A DNA stretch of 64,000 nt from WTFV01 sp965203525 (GTDB lineage: Bacteria; Acidobacteriota; Vicinamibacteria; Vicinamibacterales; UBA8438), in contig OZ241898.1 of NCBI GenBank assembly GCA_965203525.1, positions 1,922,001 through 1,986,000 of the forward strand. The letters run 5' to 3'. The notes beneath the pieces are model-generated. The model saw only the letters and a program-made list of their open reading frames with translations, made no database searches and was not told the origin of the DNA. Shown here one piece after another: positions 55,171-63,317 of this stretch; positions within the stretch are counted from its first letter, which is position 1, and each line of letters begins with the position of its first letter. The position numbers were made by a program, and so were the translations under genes.

Positions 55171-55580
55171 TCGAACGGGTCGTGGAGCGTCAACGACCCG
55201 ACCACGTAGCCCGACTGCATGTCCTCGGTGTGGAGCGTGGTGCAGGCGCCGTTCAGCGCGGCCCGCACGACGAGCGCATCCCATATCGACAGGTGATGCA
55301 GCCGGTGCAAGTCGATGGCCGAGACCAGATCGGCGGCGCCGAGCGTCACCACGTCGAAGCGGGAGTATTGAACGACGCGACGTCCCGCGTCCTCGCTGCT
55401 CATCCCCAGCTTCCGCGTGGCGGCGGCGAAGAACTCCTGCAGAACCTGCAGAGACAGCACTCCGCGCTGCTCGCGCATGAGGCGCCGAATCAGCCCGCGG
55501 GCGAGGGTCCGCTTGCGCGGACTCCGCGCATCGTGCGCGTAGATCAGAACGTTCGTATCCAGAAACTCACGACCGCTCAT
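55164..55580 (-). CDS. vapC: VapC-type PIN-domain toxin
   Basis: 138 residues. Acidic Mg-binding residues of a PIN RNase: Asp8 (FLDTNVLIYA), Glu49 (LQEFF), Asp101 (SIWDALV) and Asp120 (TEDM). Likely cleaves tRNA or rRNA, held in check by the preceding antitoxin, whose stop it overlaps by 14 bp. Confidence 0.9.
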   Translation of the reverse strand: MSGREFLDTNVLIYAHDARSPRKRTLARGLIRRLMREQRGVLSLQVLQEFFAAATRKLGMSSEDAGRRVVQYSRFDVVTLGAADLVSAIDLHRLHHLSIWDALVVRAALNGACTTLHTEDMQSGYVVGSLTLHDPFEA

Positions 55581-55791
55581 GCAGCTCCTCTCGCGTCCAA
55601 GGGACCTGCGAGCGATAGTCTTCGTCAGCCCACAGGGCGTCGAGCTGCGCGATCACCGATTCGACGTGGTCTACCCGCGTCAGTTCGTTCAGGAAGTCGC
55701 GCACGAGCTGGTTGAGGCTGGTGCCCCGCACGGCGGCGATACGCCGGGCTTCGGCGACAACCCTGTCGTCGATGGACAGTGTGACGTTCAT
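55567..55791 (-). CDS. vapB: VapB-type antitoxin (ribbon-helix-helix)
   Basis: 74 residues. MNVTLSIDDRVVAEARRIAA and GTSLNQLVRDFLNEL form a ribbon-helix-helix of the DUF6364/VapB kind; the C-terminal acidic tail should wrap the toxin. The stretch encoding LVRDFLNEL contains a 27-bp sequence that recurs exactly at 56861. Confidence 0.85.
   Translation of the reverse strand: MNVTLSIDDRVVAEARRIAAVRGTSLNQLVRDFLNELTRVDHVESVIAQLDALWADEDYRSQVPWTREELHERS
55681..55707 (+). repeat. 27-bp direct repeat, left copy (inside vapB)
   Basis: CAGTTCGTTCAGGAAGTCGC plus GCACGAG, identical to 56861-56887. The two copies bracket 1.15 kb holding small membrane genes and a phage tape-measure fragment. Confidence 0.9.
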
Positions 55792-55969
55792 GGATCACAG
55801 GATAAGTGCGCACGTAATACGTGTCAACGGAACCAGGATGGGCCGAGGCGGGCAGATCGCCGCCGCGATCGTGCAGGCGTTCCCTCCTCCGACGCCGGCG
55901 ACGCCGACTGGCCGCAGCGCCCGAACCGGGACGCGCGGCGGGGCGTCCCGGTGGATCAGGTGGTGACGA

Positions 55970-56083
55970 TCAACGCCCTGTTGGGCGGTTCGGACCGCCG
56001 AGGCGCGCGATGACGAACCCGACGACGAAGAGGACGATCGGGGCGGCGACGAACGTCAGAAACCCCCAGGCCAATTCCTTCAT
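55970..56083 (-). CDS. 37-residue single-TM protein
   Basis: MKELAWGFLTF start; one TM helix (FVAAPIVLFVVGFVIARLG) and a short basic tail. The ATG overlaps the stop of the upstream zinc-ribbon gene (ATGA), which argues it is translated. Family not recognised; the size suits a phage lysis or accessory membrane peptide, which is speculation. Confidence 0.5.
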   Translation of the reverse strand: MKELAWGFLTFVAAPIVLFVVGFVIARLGGPNRPTGR

Positions 56084-56349
56084 ACCGGCGAGATGGCGGT
56101 CGGCTCCGGCTCCGGACGGCCAAGGCCGGTGGGCGCGACGACCTGCTGGCAGGAGCGGCAGATGAACCCGCCGCAATACGGCACGGTGTCGCCGTCGCGG
56201 GCGCCGCCGCCGCCGCAGTAGCAGCACGGCGGAGAAGGCTCACGGGGGGGCCTCGGCGTCACATCGGCGATGCACCAAACCCATATCATGAGGCCTGGAA
56301 TGACAAGCAGAAAAAGCGCGAATGAGAGCAGGATCGTGAGCCCAAACAC
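56080..56349 (-). CDS. Small membrane protein with four-cysteine zinc-ribbon-like motif
   Basis: 89 residues, GTG start. N-terminal TM helix (LTILLSFALFLLVIPGLMIW), then CCYCGGGGARDGDTVPYCGG and FICRSCQ: paired CxxC-type cysteines that could bind Zn. Unknown family. Its start is 20 bp from the divergent tape-measure fragment, leaving no room for two promoters; it may be part of a rearranged prophage scar. Confidence 0.55.
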   Translation of the reverse strand: MFGLTILLSFALFLLVIPGLMIWVWCIADVTPRPPREPSPPCCYCGGGGARDGDTVPYCGGFICRSCQQVVAPTGLGRPEPEPTAISPV

Positions 56350-56369
56350 AGCAGCCTCCAGATAAGCGA

Positions 56370-56828
56370 ATGGCGAAGGAGGTCATCGGGAATCTGCAGG
56401 TCCGCCTGTCGGCGGCGACGGCGGAGTTCAACCGGAACCTCGGCGCCGCCCGCAAGCGGCTCGCCGGCCTCAAGCGTGCCGGCGAATCGTTCGCCACCGG
56501 CGGCGCGGCGCTCGCCGGCTTCGCGGGGATCGTCGCCGGCGTCGGCCGCGCGGCCGGCCGGGCCAGCCGCGACCTGAACGCGGGGATGGCCAACGTCGCC
56601 ACCCTCATCCCCGGCGCCACCGACCGGGTCGAAGAGCTCAAGACCGCGGTCCAGGACCTCGCGGTCGCCCACGGCAAGCAATCCGCGGATCTGGCCGGCG
56701 GCCTCTACCAGACGATCTCCGCCTTCGGTGACGAGGCCGGCCGGTCGATGGAGATCCTGCGGATCGGGTCGATGGCCGCCTCGGCCGGCGCGGCGACCAC
56801 CGGAGCGGTCGGGCTGCGTTTCGCGTAG
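56370..56828 (+). pseudogene. Truncated phage tail tape-measure protein
   Basis: 152 codons. MAKEVIGNLQVRLSAATAEF and KTAVQDLAVAHGKQSADLAG with GGLYQTISAFGDEAG match the N-terminal part of TP901-type tape-measure proteins, which normally run 600-2000 residues. The match ends abruptly after AGAATTGAVG, then GLRFA and a stop. No other tail gene is near. A remnant of an excised or decayed prophage next to tRNA-Pro. Confidence 0.75.
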
Positions 56829-56860
56829 ACGGGACTGCGCCGCCAGCGAGCGGCGCGAAA

Positions 56861-56887
56861 CAGTTCGTTCAGGAAGTCGCGCACGAG
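56861..56887 (+). repeat. 27-bp direct repeat, right copy (beside tRNA-Pro)
   Basis: Exact copy of 55681-55707, 14 bp from the tRNA-Pro gene. May be an att-like scar or a piece of a second vapB. Confidence 0.9.
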
Positions 56888-56901
56888 CGGAAGGAGGGAA
56901 G

Positions 56902-56978
<77 letters not shown>

Positions 56979-56986
56979 ACTGCTTT

Positions 56987-57763
56987 CTATTCTACACCAG
57001 TTTGCGGCCGGCGTGGGGCGATGCCGTACGGCCGCGCCCACGACAGCCCCGCGACCGTCTCCCCCGCCGGCCGGTACTCGCAGCCGACCCACCCGTCGAA
57101 GCCGAGTTCGTCGATCACGTCGAACAGGTACGGGTAGTTGATCTCCTGCGCCCCGTCCGGTTCGTGACGGCCCGGCACGCCGCCGATCTGGAAGTGGCCG
57201 ATGACGTCGGCGTGCGCCCGGATGGTCTCCGCCAGGCGTCCCTCCATGCTCTGCATGTGGTAGAAGTCGTACTGCAGCAGGACGTTGCCGGCGCCGACGC
57301 GCTCGATGATCCGCCGCGCCTGGGCGGAGCCGGTGAGGAAGTACCCGGGATTGTCGCGGGTGTTGAGCGGCTCGATCAGCAGCCGGACGCCGAGCGGCCG
57401 CGCCCGCTCGGACGCCCACCGGAGGTTCTCCACGAAGGTCTCTTCCGCGCGCGGGTCGTCGGTGACGCCGGCCAGACAGTGGATCTGCCCGCAACCGGCG
57501 GCGGCCGCGTACTCGAAGGCCCGCGTCAGTCCGTCCCGAAACTCCTGCTCGCGTCCGGGAACCGCACCGGCCGCCACCGGCGCGTTCATGAGGACGGCGC
57601 GGAGGCCGGAACGCCGCACGCGCTCCGCGACGTCCCGCGCCGACGCGCCGTACGGCGCCTGGATCTCGACCGCTTCGAAGCCGGCGCCGGCGGCCTGCTC
57701 GAAGCGGTCGAGCAGGTCCCACTCGTTGAACAGCATCGTGACGCTCGCGGCGAATCTCGGCAT
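56987..57763 (-). CDS. hyi: Hydroxypyruvate isomerase family protein
   Basis: 258 residues, xylose-isomerase-like TIM barrel. It has the Hyi-like start RFAASVTMLFNEWDLLDRFEQ, the metal-ligand segments LLIEPLNTRD, YDFYHMQ, GHFQIGGVPGRHEP and GWVGCEYRP. The usual reaction interconverts hydroxypyruvate and tartronate semialdehyde; no glyoxylate-pathway partner is adjacent. The stop is 8 bp from tRNA-Pro. Confidence 0.87.
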   Translation of the reverse strand: MPRFAASVTMLFNEWDLLDRFEQAAGAGFEAVEIQAPYGASARDVAERVRRSGLRAVLMNAPVAAGAVPGREQEFRDGLTRAFEYAAAAGCGQIHCLAGVTDDPRAEETFVENLRWASERARPLGVRLLIEPLNTRDNPGYFLTGSAQARRIIERVGAGNVLLQYDFYHMQSMEGRLAETIRAHADVIGHFQIGGVPGRHEPDGAQEINYPYLFDVIDELGFDGWVGCEYRPAGETVAGLSWARPYGIAPRRPQTGVE

Positions 57764-57814
57764 GACGCTGGCGGCGCGGCCATCGTATCATCCGCCAGCG
57801 GACCGGCCCGTATC

Positions 57815-57911
57815 GTCCGCGGCAGACGGCCGTTGCGCCGGCGCGGGCGCGGTCGATCTCCACCTCGAGATACGAGACGGCTCCGTGTCCGCGGCAGACG
57901 GTCGTTGCGCC
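57815..57911 (+). repeat. 25-bp direct repeat pair upstream of hemH, 72-bp offset
   Basis: GTCCGCGGCAGACGG(C/T)CGTTGCGCC at 57815-57839 and 57887-57911 in the hyi-hemH divergent gap. A TATCAT box at 57996-58001 just before the hemH ATG may be its -10 element. Confidence 0.88.
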
Positions 57912-58009
57912 CGTTGCGCCCGCCCCGGCGCCGCGTCGCCGGTAGTCGGCGCATCATCCGCCGGCGGGTCGGCCGTGCGCTGCGCTCCGTCCCGGTATCA
58001 TTCCCGCCC

Positions 58010-59032
58010 ATGCCGCCGAACGCCTCGCCCTACGACGCGGTACTGCTGATCGGCTTCGGCGGCCCGACCCGCCGCGCCGACGTGCGGCCGTTTCTGCGGA
58101 ACGTGCTCCGGGGGCGGCGCGTGCCGCCGGCGCGCATCGAGGAGGTGGCGCGCCACTACGAGCTGTTCGACGGCGTGTCGCCCCTGACCGCGATCACCCG
58201 GCGGCAGGCGGACGGCCTGCGCGAACGTCTGGCCGCGGGCGGACCGGACCTGCCGGTGTTCGTGGGCATGCGCAACTGGCACCCGTTCCTCGACGACACG
58301 CTGACGGAAATGTCGGCGGCGGGCGTCGGACGGGCGCTCGGGATCGTGCTGGCGGCGCACCACAGCTATTCGAGCTGCGGACAGTACCGCCAGAACGTCG
58401 CGCAGGCGCGGCGGACGCTACGGGAGCGCGGGGCGGCCGACGTCGAGGTGCTGTTCGCTCCCGGATGGCACGCCCACGAAGGGTTCGTCGAGGCCAACGC
58501 CCGCCGGATCGACGCCGCCCGGCGGGCGCTGCCCGAGGACGTGCGGCAGGCGGCGCGGATCGTCTTCACGGCGCACAGCATCCCGGCGTCGATGGCGGCG
58601 GTCTGCCGCTACGAGGCGGAGCTGCGCGAGACCGCGGCCCTGGTGGCCGGGCGCCTGCGGACCGGCGACCAGGTCCTGGTCTACCAGAGCCGCAGCGGGC
58701 GGCCCGGGGACCCGTGGCTGGAGCCGGACGTGTGCGACTACCTGCGCGACGCGCACGAACGGGGGCTGGGGGCCGCGATCATCGCCCCCATCGGCTTCGT
58801 GGCCGACCACGTCGAGGTGCTGTACGACCTCGACACCGAGGCGGCCGGGGTGTGCCGCGCGCTCGGACTGCCGATGCGCCGCGCCGCCGCGGCCAACGAC
58901 CACCCCGCGTTCCTCGACGCGCTGGCCGACGTGACGCGCAACGCCTGCTCGCGGGCGCGGGGCGGACGGCCGCTGCCGCTGGCGCCCGCGACGCCCCCCG
59001 AGCGGCTGGAGCCGCCGCCCCCCGCGCGCTGA
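58010..59032 (+). CDS. hemH: Ferrochelatase
   Basis: 340 residues. AVLLIGFGGPTR N-terminus, HYELFDGVSPLTAIT, MRNWHPFLDDTL, the metal-inserting His in VFTAHSIPASM and the acidic partner in FVADHVEVLYDLD. It inserts Fe2+ into a porphyrin; whether the substrate is protoporphyrin or coproporphyrin cannot be decided by eye. The last ~25 residues are a Pro/Arg tail, part of which is duplicated downstream. Confidence 0.92.
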   Translation: MPPNASPYDAVLLIGFGGPTRRADVRPFLRNVLRGRRVPPARIEEVARHYELFDGVSPLTAITRRQADGLRERLAAGGPDLPVFVGMRNWHPFLDDTLTEMSAAGVGRALGIVLAAHHSYSSCGQYRQNVAQARRTLRERGAADVEVLFAPGWHAHEGFVEANARRIDAARRALPEDVRQAARIVFTAHSIPASMAAVCRYEAELRETAALVAGRLRTGDQVLVYQSRSGRPGDPWLEPDVCDYLRDAHERGLGAAIIAPIGFVADHVEVLYDLDTEAAGVCRALGLPMRRAAAANDHPAFLDALADVTRNACSRARGGRPLPLAPATPPERLEPPPPAR

Positions 59033-59101
59033 CGCCGCGCCTCTCTTCGAGGCCGGGAATGCGGCACGGCGGACGGCCGCTGCCGCTGGCGCCCGCGACG
59101 C
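58961..59101 (+). repeat. 34-bp exact repeat at the hemH 3' end, 107-bp offset
   Basis: GGCGGACGGCCGCTGCCGCT and the next 14 bases occur at 58961-58994 (inside hemH) and again at 59068-59101 (after its stop). Confidence 0.92.
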
Positions 59102-59166
59102 ATCCCCGCTCGACCGGATCCGCGCGCCCTGCCCCGGCGCCGGTGTTCGCCGGGCAGTGGCACCCC

Positions 59167-59264
59167 GGGCCACTCCGCCCGGCGTTCCTGCGCGCTGCTG
59201 CTTCCCTGCGTGCGCGACCACCGCGGCCCGTCCTCCGGGCCACCCCGCCCGGCGTGCCTATGCG
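59167..59264 (-). repeat. Duplication of the bacilliredoxin gene 3' end, 70-bp offset
   Basis: GGGCCACCCCGCCCGGCGTG at 59237, which reaches the stop codon of the next gene, has an imperfect copy at 59167. Offset 70 bp. Confidence 0.87.
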
Positions 59265-59695
59265 ACAGCGGCCGGCGCGCAGTACCTGTCGAACGCGGCG
59301 GTCAGATCCCGGGCGATGACGTCCGCTTCCCGGTTCTCGATCTGGTGCCGCTCCATCATGTAGACGATCTTGCCGTCCCGCAGCAGGGCGATGGAGGGCG
59401 AGGACGGCGGATAGCCGGTGAAGTACCCCCGCGCGCGCTCGGTCGCCTCGACGTCGGCTCCGGCGAAGACCGTGGCGACGGCGTCCGGCCTGGTCCCGTG
59501 CCGCAGCGCCAGGGCCACGCCGGGGCGGGCCTTGCCGGCCGCGCAGCCGCAGACCGAGTTGACCACCAGCATCAACGTGCCGGACTGCCCGGTCACCGCA
59601 TCGTCCACGTCCTGGGGGGTCCGCAGCTCCTTGACGCCGAGCCGCGTCAGCTCCTCGCGCATCGGGGCGATGAAGAACTCTGGATACACGCTCAC
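59258..59695 (-). CDS. BrxA/BrxB-type bacilliredoxin
   Basis: 145 residues, thioredoxin-like fold of the YphP/YqiW family. The active site is Cys49-Gly50-Cys51 in NSVCGCAAGKARP, the CGC motif of the family; YFTGYPPSSPSIALL carries the cis-Pro loop and MMERHQIE follows. In Firmicutes these remove bacillithiol from proteins; whether this organism makes bacillithiol is unknown. Lies 41 bp after the SNF symporter on the same strand. Confidence 0.88.
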   Translation of the reverse strand: MSVYPEFFIAPMREELTRLGVKELRTPQDVDDAVTGQSGTLMLVVNSVCGCAAGKARPGVALALRHGTRPDAVATVFAGADVEATERARGYFTGYPPSSPSIALLRDGKIVYMMERHQIENREADVIARDLTAAFDRYCAPAAVA

Positions 59696-59735
59696 TCTCC
59701 TTTCGCGTCACGCGCGCGGGCGGCGCGCGGGTTTC

Positions 59736-61208
59736 TCAGCGATCCCCAAGCGTAGCATGCTCCGCCCCGCTCCGGGCGGCGAGGCGGCGGTTGCAGGCGG
59801 CCAGGACGGCCAGTGCGACGCCCCACTGCGCCACGCACGTGCCCACGCTGTAGACCCGCAACGGATTCCACCAGCCGTCGGGGTCGTACACCGCCACCGC
59901 CTGGTACATCCACCAGCCGAACATCGCCGCGAACTCGACCGGGACGAGGTACTTCAGGATCCACGCCCACACCGGCCCGGCCCGGCGGCCCGCCGGGTGC
60001 GTGTTGACGAGCTCGTCGCGGAAGCGGTCGGCCCCGTAGCGGATCGTCGCGACGGCGATGAACAGGCCGCTGATCATCAGCGCCAGCCCCCAGACCCAGT
60101 CCTGGTTCTCGAAGACCGCCAGACTCACCGCGGAAGGCGCCCCGCAGACCACCGCCGCGCCGACGACCAGCCGGACCGCCCGCCCGCGCCGCACGCCGGC
60201 GTCCATCAGCACGCGCGTGCCGAGCTCGACCATCGCGATCAGCGACGACAGCGCGGCGCAGAACATCGCCAGGAAGAACAGCGGCAGGAACAGGCCGCCG
60301 GCCGGCATGCGGGCGAAGACCTGCGGAATCCAGACGAAGGTCAGGCCGGTGTTCCCCGCCGCCAGCGCCTCGGCCGCCTCGCCCTCCGGCAGGATGGCGA
60401 AGGCGGCGGGCAGGATGGCCATCGCGGCCAGCAGCGAGGCGGCGTTGTTGCCGAGGCCGATGGTGGCGGCGTTGGTGACCACGTCGTCGCGCTCGCGCAC
60501 GTAGACGGCGTAGCAGAGGATGAGTCCCCAGCCGGCGCCGGTGGACCACGCCGACTGGGTCAGCGCCTCCAGCCACGTCCGGTAGTTCGCCAGGGCGCCC
60601 AGGTCCGGGGTGAACAGCCAGGCCAGCCCGCGGCCGGCTCCCGGCAGCGTGACCGCCCGCGCCACCGCGAGCAGCAGCAGCACGAACAGCAGCGGGATGA
60701 GGACGCGGTTCGCGCGCTCGATGCCCCCGGTCACCCCGCGCGCCACCACCAAGCCCGCTCCGGCCACGGCGAGCAGGTGGAACAGCAGCGGCTGCCACAC
60801 GGACGTGCTGTACGCACCCCACCAGGCGGCCGGATCCACGCCGTCGAGACCGCCGCCCAGCGCCGTCACGGCGTACTTCAGCATCCAGCCGGTGACGACC
60901 GAGTAATAGAACATGATCATCACGCTGGTCACCGCGACGAAGCCGCCCATCCACGCCGTCCGCCCGCCGCTCAGCTTCGCGAACGCGCCGATCGGGCCGC
61001 GGCGCGCGCCCCGGCCGAGTCCGAACTCCGCGATCAGCAGCGGAATGGACCAGGCGAACAGGAACAGCAGCCACGGGATGAGGAACGCGCCGCCGCCGTT
61101 CTGGGCCGCGATGCGGGGAAAGCGCCACAGGTTGCCGGTGCCGACCGCCATCCCGAGCCCTGCCAGGACGATGCCCCAGCGCGAAGAGAAGAAATCGGAC
61201 GTCTTCAT
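59736..61208 (-). CDS. SNF family Na+-dependent transporter
   Basis: 490 residues, about 12 TM helices of the neurotransmitter:sodium symporter (LeuT) fold. TM1 has the unwound Na+/substrate region LGMAVGTGNLWRFPRIAAQNGGGAFL; TM6 has WSTGAGWGLILCYAVY; TM8 has FCAALSSLIAMVE. It probably imports an amino acid or amine. The start MKTSDFFSSRWG is the classic N-terminus. Diverges from the next gene. Confidence 0.93.
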   Translation of the reverse strand: MKTSDFFSSRWGIVLAGLGMAVGTGNLWRFPRIAAQNGGGAFLIPWLLFLFAWSIPLLIAEFGLGRGARRGPIGAFAKLSGGRTAWMGGFVAVTSVMIMFYYSVVTGWMLKYAVTALGGGLDGVDPAAWWGAYSTSVWQPLLFHLLAVAGAGLVVARGVTGGIERANRVLIPLLFVLLLLAVARAVTLPGAGRGLAWLFTPDLGALANYRTWLEALTQSAWSTGAGWGLILCYAVYVRERDDVVTNAATIGLGNNAASLLAAMAILPAAFAILPEGEAAEALAAGNTGLTFVWIPQVFARMPAGGLFLPLFFLAMFCAALSSLIAMVELGTRVLMDAGVRRGRAVRLVVGAAVVCGAPSAVSLAVFENQDWVWGLALMISGLFIAVATIRYGADRFRDELVNTHPAGRRAGPVWAWILKYLVPVEFAAMFGWWMYQAVAVYDPDGWWNPLRVYSVGTCVAQWGVALAVLAACNRRLAARSGAEHATLGDR

Positions 61209-61353
61209 GGCACGCTCCCTCATGCGGACGGAGAAGTGTAGGCGGATCGCGCGGGCGCCGCGCGCCGGGCGCTCCCGCCGCGGTCCGGCTGTGGTATCTG
61301 TTAGTGAGGCAGTGCGCGACCCGCTCCCCTGCCACGAGGTTCGGAGGAGACCG

Positions 61354-63030
61354 ATGACCTCACGCTTTCCGGTCCGGCCGGCCCGGCGCCTGCTCGCGTG
61401 CGCGGCCATCGCCGGAACGCTCGGCGCCGGGACGCCGGCGGCGGCCCAGCCGCCGCGCGACCGCGTGCTCCGTCCGGCGCCGGAGCGGGTCGCGATCCGC
61501 GGCCGGGTGATCGCGGCGGACACCGGCGCGCCGCTCGTGCGGGCGCAGGTGCGGGTCTTTCCGCGCCCCGGCGCCGCGGCGACCACGGACGCCGCCGGCC
61601 GCTACGAGCTGCTCGTCCCCCCGGGCCGCTACACGGTCCAGGCGAGCAAGCCGGCCTACATGACGCTCAGCTACGGCCAGCGGCGGGCCTTCGAGCAGGG
61701 CACCTTCGTCGAGGCGCGCGCCGGCGCCGCGCTCGACGACGTCAGCTTCGCGCTGCCGCGCGGGGCGGTCGTCACCGGCACGGTGTCCGAGCCGTTCGGC
61801 GAGCCGGCGGTGGGCGTCGGCGTCCGGGTCCTGCGCTACGAATACGCCGACGGCGGCTGGCGGCTCGCAGCCACCGGCCGCGGATTCCCCGCGACGACCG
61901 ACGACCGCGGCATCTTCCGCGTCTTCGGACTCCCGCCCGGCTCGTACTACGTCGAGGCGTCCGCGTCCACGTTCCTCTCGCGGCCCGGGGCCGCCGAGCG
62001 CGAGTACGCCCCCACGTTCTTTCCGGGGACGACGAACCTCGAGGCCGCGCAGCTCGTGGAGGTGGACGTCGGCCAGGAAGTGACCGTCGACTTCCCGCTG
62101 ACGAGGGTGCTGACCGCCACCGTGTCGGGGCACGTCGCCGACGAGTCCGGCCGGCCGGTGGCCGGCGTGCCCTCGGTGAGCCTGATCCGGGACGGCTCCG
62201 CCGGGGCGCGGGGCAGCCTCTCGTCCGGCCGTCCGGACGCCGACGGCCGCTTCGTCATCCACGCGGTCCCGCCCGGACGCTACGTCGCGTACGCCACGGA
62301 GACCGGGACGCCCGGCCGCACCCGTTTCGCGACCGCCGAGGTGTCGGTGTCCGGCGAGCGCGTCGAAGGCGTCTGGCTGACGCTGACGTCCGGGGCCTCG
62401 GCCCGGGGCCGGATCTTCTTCGATCCGCAGACCGCCCCCGACTTCCCGCCCGACGTGCTCCAGCCGTTCACCATGCCGCGCGGGGCCGGCCTCCAGCTTC
62501 CGGTCGGCCGCGGAATCGGTCACGTCAACGACGACTGGAGCTTCGAGATTCGCGGCATGGCCGGCCCGCAACTGGTCAGGCTCTTCGGGTTGCCGGAAGG
62601 CTGGGCGTTGCGGACGGTGGCCCTCGCCGGCCGGGACATCACCGACACGCCGATCGTGTTCTCCCGGCAGATGCCGACCACCGGGCTGCAGATCCTGCTG
62701 ACCGACCGGCTGACGGAGCTCACCGGCGCGGCCCGCGACGCGCTCGGCCGCCCCACGACGGACTACACGGTCGTGATCTTTCCCGAGGACCCCGCGCTGC
62801 GCGTCTTTCCGTCGCGGTTCGTGCGGTCCGCCCGCCCCAACCAGGACGGCGAGTTCACCGTCTCCGGTCTTCCGCCGTCCCGCTATCTCGCCTACGCGGC
62901 GCAGGCGGTCCCGCGGGGAGCCTCCACGAACCTGGAGTTTCTCGCCCGGATCGCGCCCGCCGCGGAGCCCTTCTCGCTCGGTGACGGCGAGAGCCGGCGC
63001 ATCTCGCTCCCGTTGCGGCCGGCTCCGTAG
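61354..63030 (+). CDS. Secreted carboxypeptidase regulatory-like domain protein
   Basis: 558 residues. Signal peptide ending GTPAAAQ. Repeated beta-sandwich CarboxypepD_reg-like modules: VIAADTGAPLVRAQVRVFP followed by TTDAAGRYELLVPPGRYTV, then DDRGIFRVFGLPPGSYYVEA, DADGRFVIHAVPPGRYVAY and NQDGEFTVSGLPPSRYLAY. This architecture is abundant in Acidobacteriota; the function is unassigned, probably envelope or carbohydrate-related. An AGGAGA ribosome site precedes the ATG. No TonB-dependent barrel follows. Confidence 0.8.
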   Translation: MTSRFPVRPARRLLACAAIAGTLGAGTPAAAQPPRDRVLRPAPERVAIRGRVIAADTGAPLVRAQVRVFPRPGAAATTDAAGRYELLVPPGRYTVQASKPAYMTLSYGQRRAFEQGTFVEARAGAALDDVSFALPRGAVVTGTVSEPFGEPAVGVGVRVLRYEYADGGWRLAATGRGFPATTDDRGIFRVFGLPPGSYYVEASASTFLSRPGAAEREYAPTFFPGTTNLEAAQLVEVDVGQEVTVDFPLTRVLTATVSGHVADESGRPVAGVPSVSLIRDGSAGARGSLSSGRPDADGRFVIHAVPPGRYVAYATETGTPGRTRFATAEVSVSGERVEGVWLTLTSGASARGRIFFDPQTAPDFPPDVLQPFTMPRGAGLQLPVGRGIGHVNDDWSFEIRGMAGPQLVRLFGLPEGWALRTVALAGRDITDTPIVFSRQMPTTGLQILLTDRLTELTGAARDALGRPTTDYTVVIFPEDPALRVFPSRFVRSARPNQDGEFTVSGLPPSRYLAYAAQAVPRGASTNLEFLARIAPAAEPFSLGDGESRRISLPLRPAP

Positions 63031-63317
63031 CGGAGCGCCCGCCCGCCGAATTCGGCTGCGCCCATCCGGGGAACGTGGTTCAAGCAGTTGCCGTCCTCGC
63101 TGGTTGCAACCGCCCTGTGATGCGGCCCGGCAGGATTGCTTTCCGGTATCAAATGGTCCGGAGACAGCTTTGTCTTGCTTCTGCAAATAGCAGCACGTAT
63201 CCGCGTGGGCGATCTTTCGTCCACTCGTAGTCGTGGAACGGCCGCATCCGCATCCTGCCCGCAAGATATGCCTTGCGGAACCGCCCGCGGATCCTGAAAT
63301 GTACAATGGCCGATGCC
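63031..63317. other. Lower-GC interval before clpB
   Basis: About 290 bp. Its centre (63075-63300) is clearly less GC-rich than the surroundings. A minus-strand 34-codon frame (63149-63253, with RPFHDYEWTKDRPRGY) reads like the tail of a decayed gene but has no identifiable family. A TACAAT at 63302-63307 is a possible -10 for clpB. I see no CIRCE element. Confidence 0.4.

Noticed and set aside
55600..56900. Intact prophage
   Set aside because: Only a tape-measure N-terminus remains; no integrase, capsid, portal or lysis genes.
63149..63253. Small minus-strand gene before clpB
   Set aside because: 34 codons, no family, no ribosome site; at best the tail of a decayed gene, so recorded only as part of the interval.
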